This document shows, piece after piece, positions 32,596 through 32,994 of a DNA stretch of 32,994 nt. The stretch lies in the NCBI GenBank assembly GCA_002390455.1, contig DGPN01000039.1, forward strand, positions 11,110-44,103, written 5' to 3'. The stretch is from Flavobacteriaceae bacterium UBA4439. Lineage in GTDB: Bacteria > Bacteroidota > Bacteroidia > Flavobacteriales > Flavobacteriaceae. The notes beneath the pieces are model-generated. The model did no database searches. It had not been told where the DNA came from and worked only from the letters and a program-made list of their open reading frames with translations. The position numbers and the translations under genes were made by a program. Within the stretch, counting starts at the first letter, position 1. Each line of letters begins with the position of its first letter.

Positions 32596-32775
32596 ATGAA
32601 ACTTAACCCAACATTGTTACTTTTTGACAAGAGGCGAAGCCGTGCTAAAAAGTATCTAAAAGAAAGAATTTGGACATTGACTTTCCTGCTGAGTTTTTGC
32701 TTTATTTGTCTCGGAAATGCCCAAATGCTCTCTAAATCTTCTCTTCAGAATATAATTCAGAGGCAACTATATTAA
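32596..32775 (+). CDS. 59-residue ORF with signal peptide, probably a gene remnant
   Basis: Starts 26 bases after the UpxY-like gene. A basic start (KRRSRAKKYLKERI) is followed by a hydrophobic core (TLTFLLSFCFICLG) and a plausible cleavage after GNA. Only about 15 residues remain after it, ending NIIQRQLY. This looks like the front of an exported protein, such as a polysaccharide export component, that was cut off. The last 40 bases overlap the glycosyltransferase frame in another phase. I do not recognise a family, and it may not encode a functional product. Confidence 0.4.
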   Translation: MKLNPTLLLFDKRRSRAKKYLKERIWTLTFLLSFCFICLGNAQMLSKSSLQNIIQRQLY

Positions 32776-32994
32776 GAGCAATCAACTCCATAATTAATCA
32801 ATCATATACGAATTGGGAACTAATCATTTGTGATGATTTTTCAAGTGATAATACTTTGGAATTAATCAGTCAAAAGGCTCAAGAAAATAATAAAATTAAA
32901 ATTATAGCAAACACTAAAAACATCGGCTCTGGATTATCAAGAAATAAGTGTATTGATAACGCAATTGGAGATTATATCGCATTTTTAGATTCGG
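32736..32994 (+). pseudogene. Glycosyltransferase family 2 frame lacking its start (partial)
   Basis: The frame is open from 32736 to the right edge. It reads YNSEATILRAINSIINQSY, then NWELIICDDFSSDNT, RNKCIDNAIGDYIAFLDS, the GT-A nucleotide-binding part with the first acidic pair and approaching the DxD. The family normally begins about 10-12 residues earlier with a strand such as VSIIIPTYN. Here that part is missing in all three frames, an in-frame stop lies at 32733-32735 and no ATG is in frame. Either the gene is truncated by a rearrangement or a start codon other than ATG/GTG/TTG is used. Its 3' part is outside the window. Confidence 0.6.

Noticed and set aside
1..32994. tRNA, rRNA, CRISPR arrays, insertion sequences or prophage genes
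   Set aside because: Reading the intergenic stretches showed no cloverleaf-like segments, no regularly spaced repeats, no transposase or integrase motifs and no terminal inverted repeats flanking a gene.

Overview
The window looks like a chromosomal segment of a Bacteroidota bacterium, most likely a marine member of the Flavobacteriia. The evidence is a moderately AT-rich composition, several matches to the Bacteroidota promoter pattern (TTG/TTTG, about 19-21 bases, TANNTTTG), the enlarged SecA, lipobox-type lipoproteins, a sulfatase, a UpxY-type NusG paralogue, and gene order that I recall from Flavobacteriaceae (recQ, kdsD, tatC, lptB; cobalamin adenosyltransferase, DUF2795, secA). I could not run any search, so family calls rest on motifs read by eye.

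Layout. 1-7100: core envelope and housekeeping genes. A RecQ helicase runs off the left edge, divergent from kdsD-tatC-lptB (Kdo precursor, Tat export, LPS export). Then come pssA (phospholipid head group), lnt (lipoprotein acylation), a PduO-type adenosyltransferase and a small acidic DUF2795 protein. 7129-15077: secA, then a close-packed plus-strand series of membrane fatty-acid/sterol hydroxylase, GT4 glycosyltransferase, lipoprotein sulfatase and exported MsrA. 15079-20676: a six-gene minus-strand run, read in the order mscS, sigma-54-type response regulator, M28 peptidase, MATE exporter, small acidic protein, PAP2 phosphatase. 20714-24224: minus-strand grpE-dnaJ with its own promoter and two terminators, a TIGR01777 epimerase and mnmD. 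24371-26447: ilvE, a MazG-like pyrophosphohydrolase, a tiny membrane protein and a Fluc fluoride channel.

26448-30851: an ammonium-acquisition locus, the most interesting region. It holds Amt, an outer-membrane beta-barrel of the Bbp2 porin type, PII (GlnK) and a second Amt. In front are two near-identical inverted repeats exactly 53 bases apart, the second lying over the weak -33 box of a good -7 box. This suggests an outer-membrane-to-cytoplasm ammonium uptake unit under a dedicated regulator that I cannot identify.

30924-32994: purU, a 296-base gap, then the start of an exopolysaccharide or capsule locus: a UpxY-like antiterminator, a 59-residue ORF with a signal peptide, and a glycosyltransferase-2 reading frame that lacks its normal start. 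The junction between the last two looks like a rearrangement. No tRNA, rRNA, CRISPR array or recognisable insertion sequence was seen.
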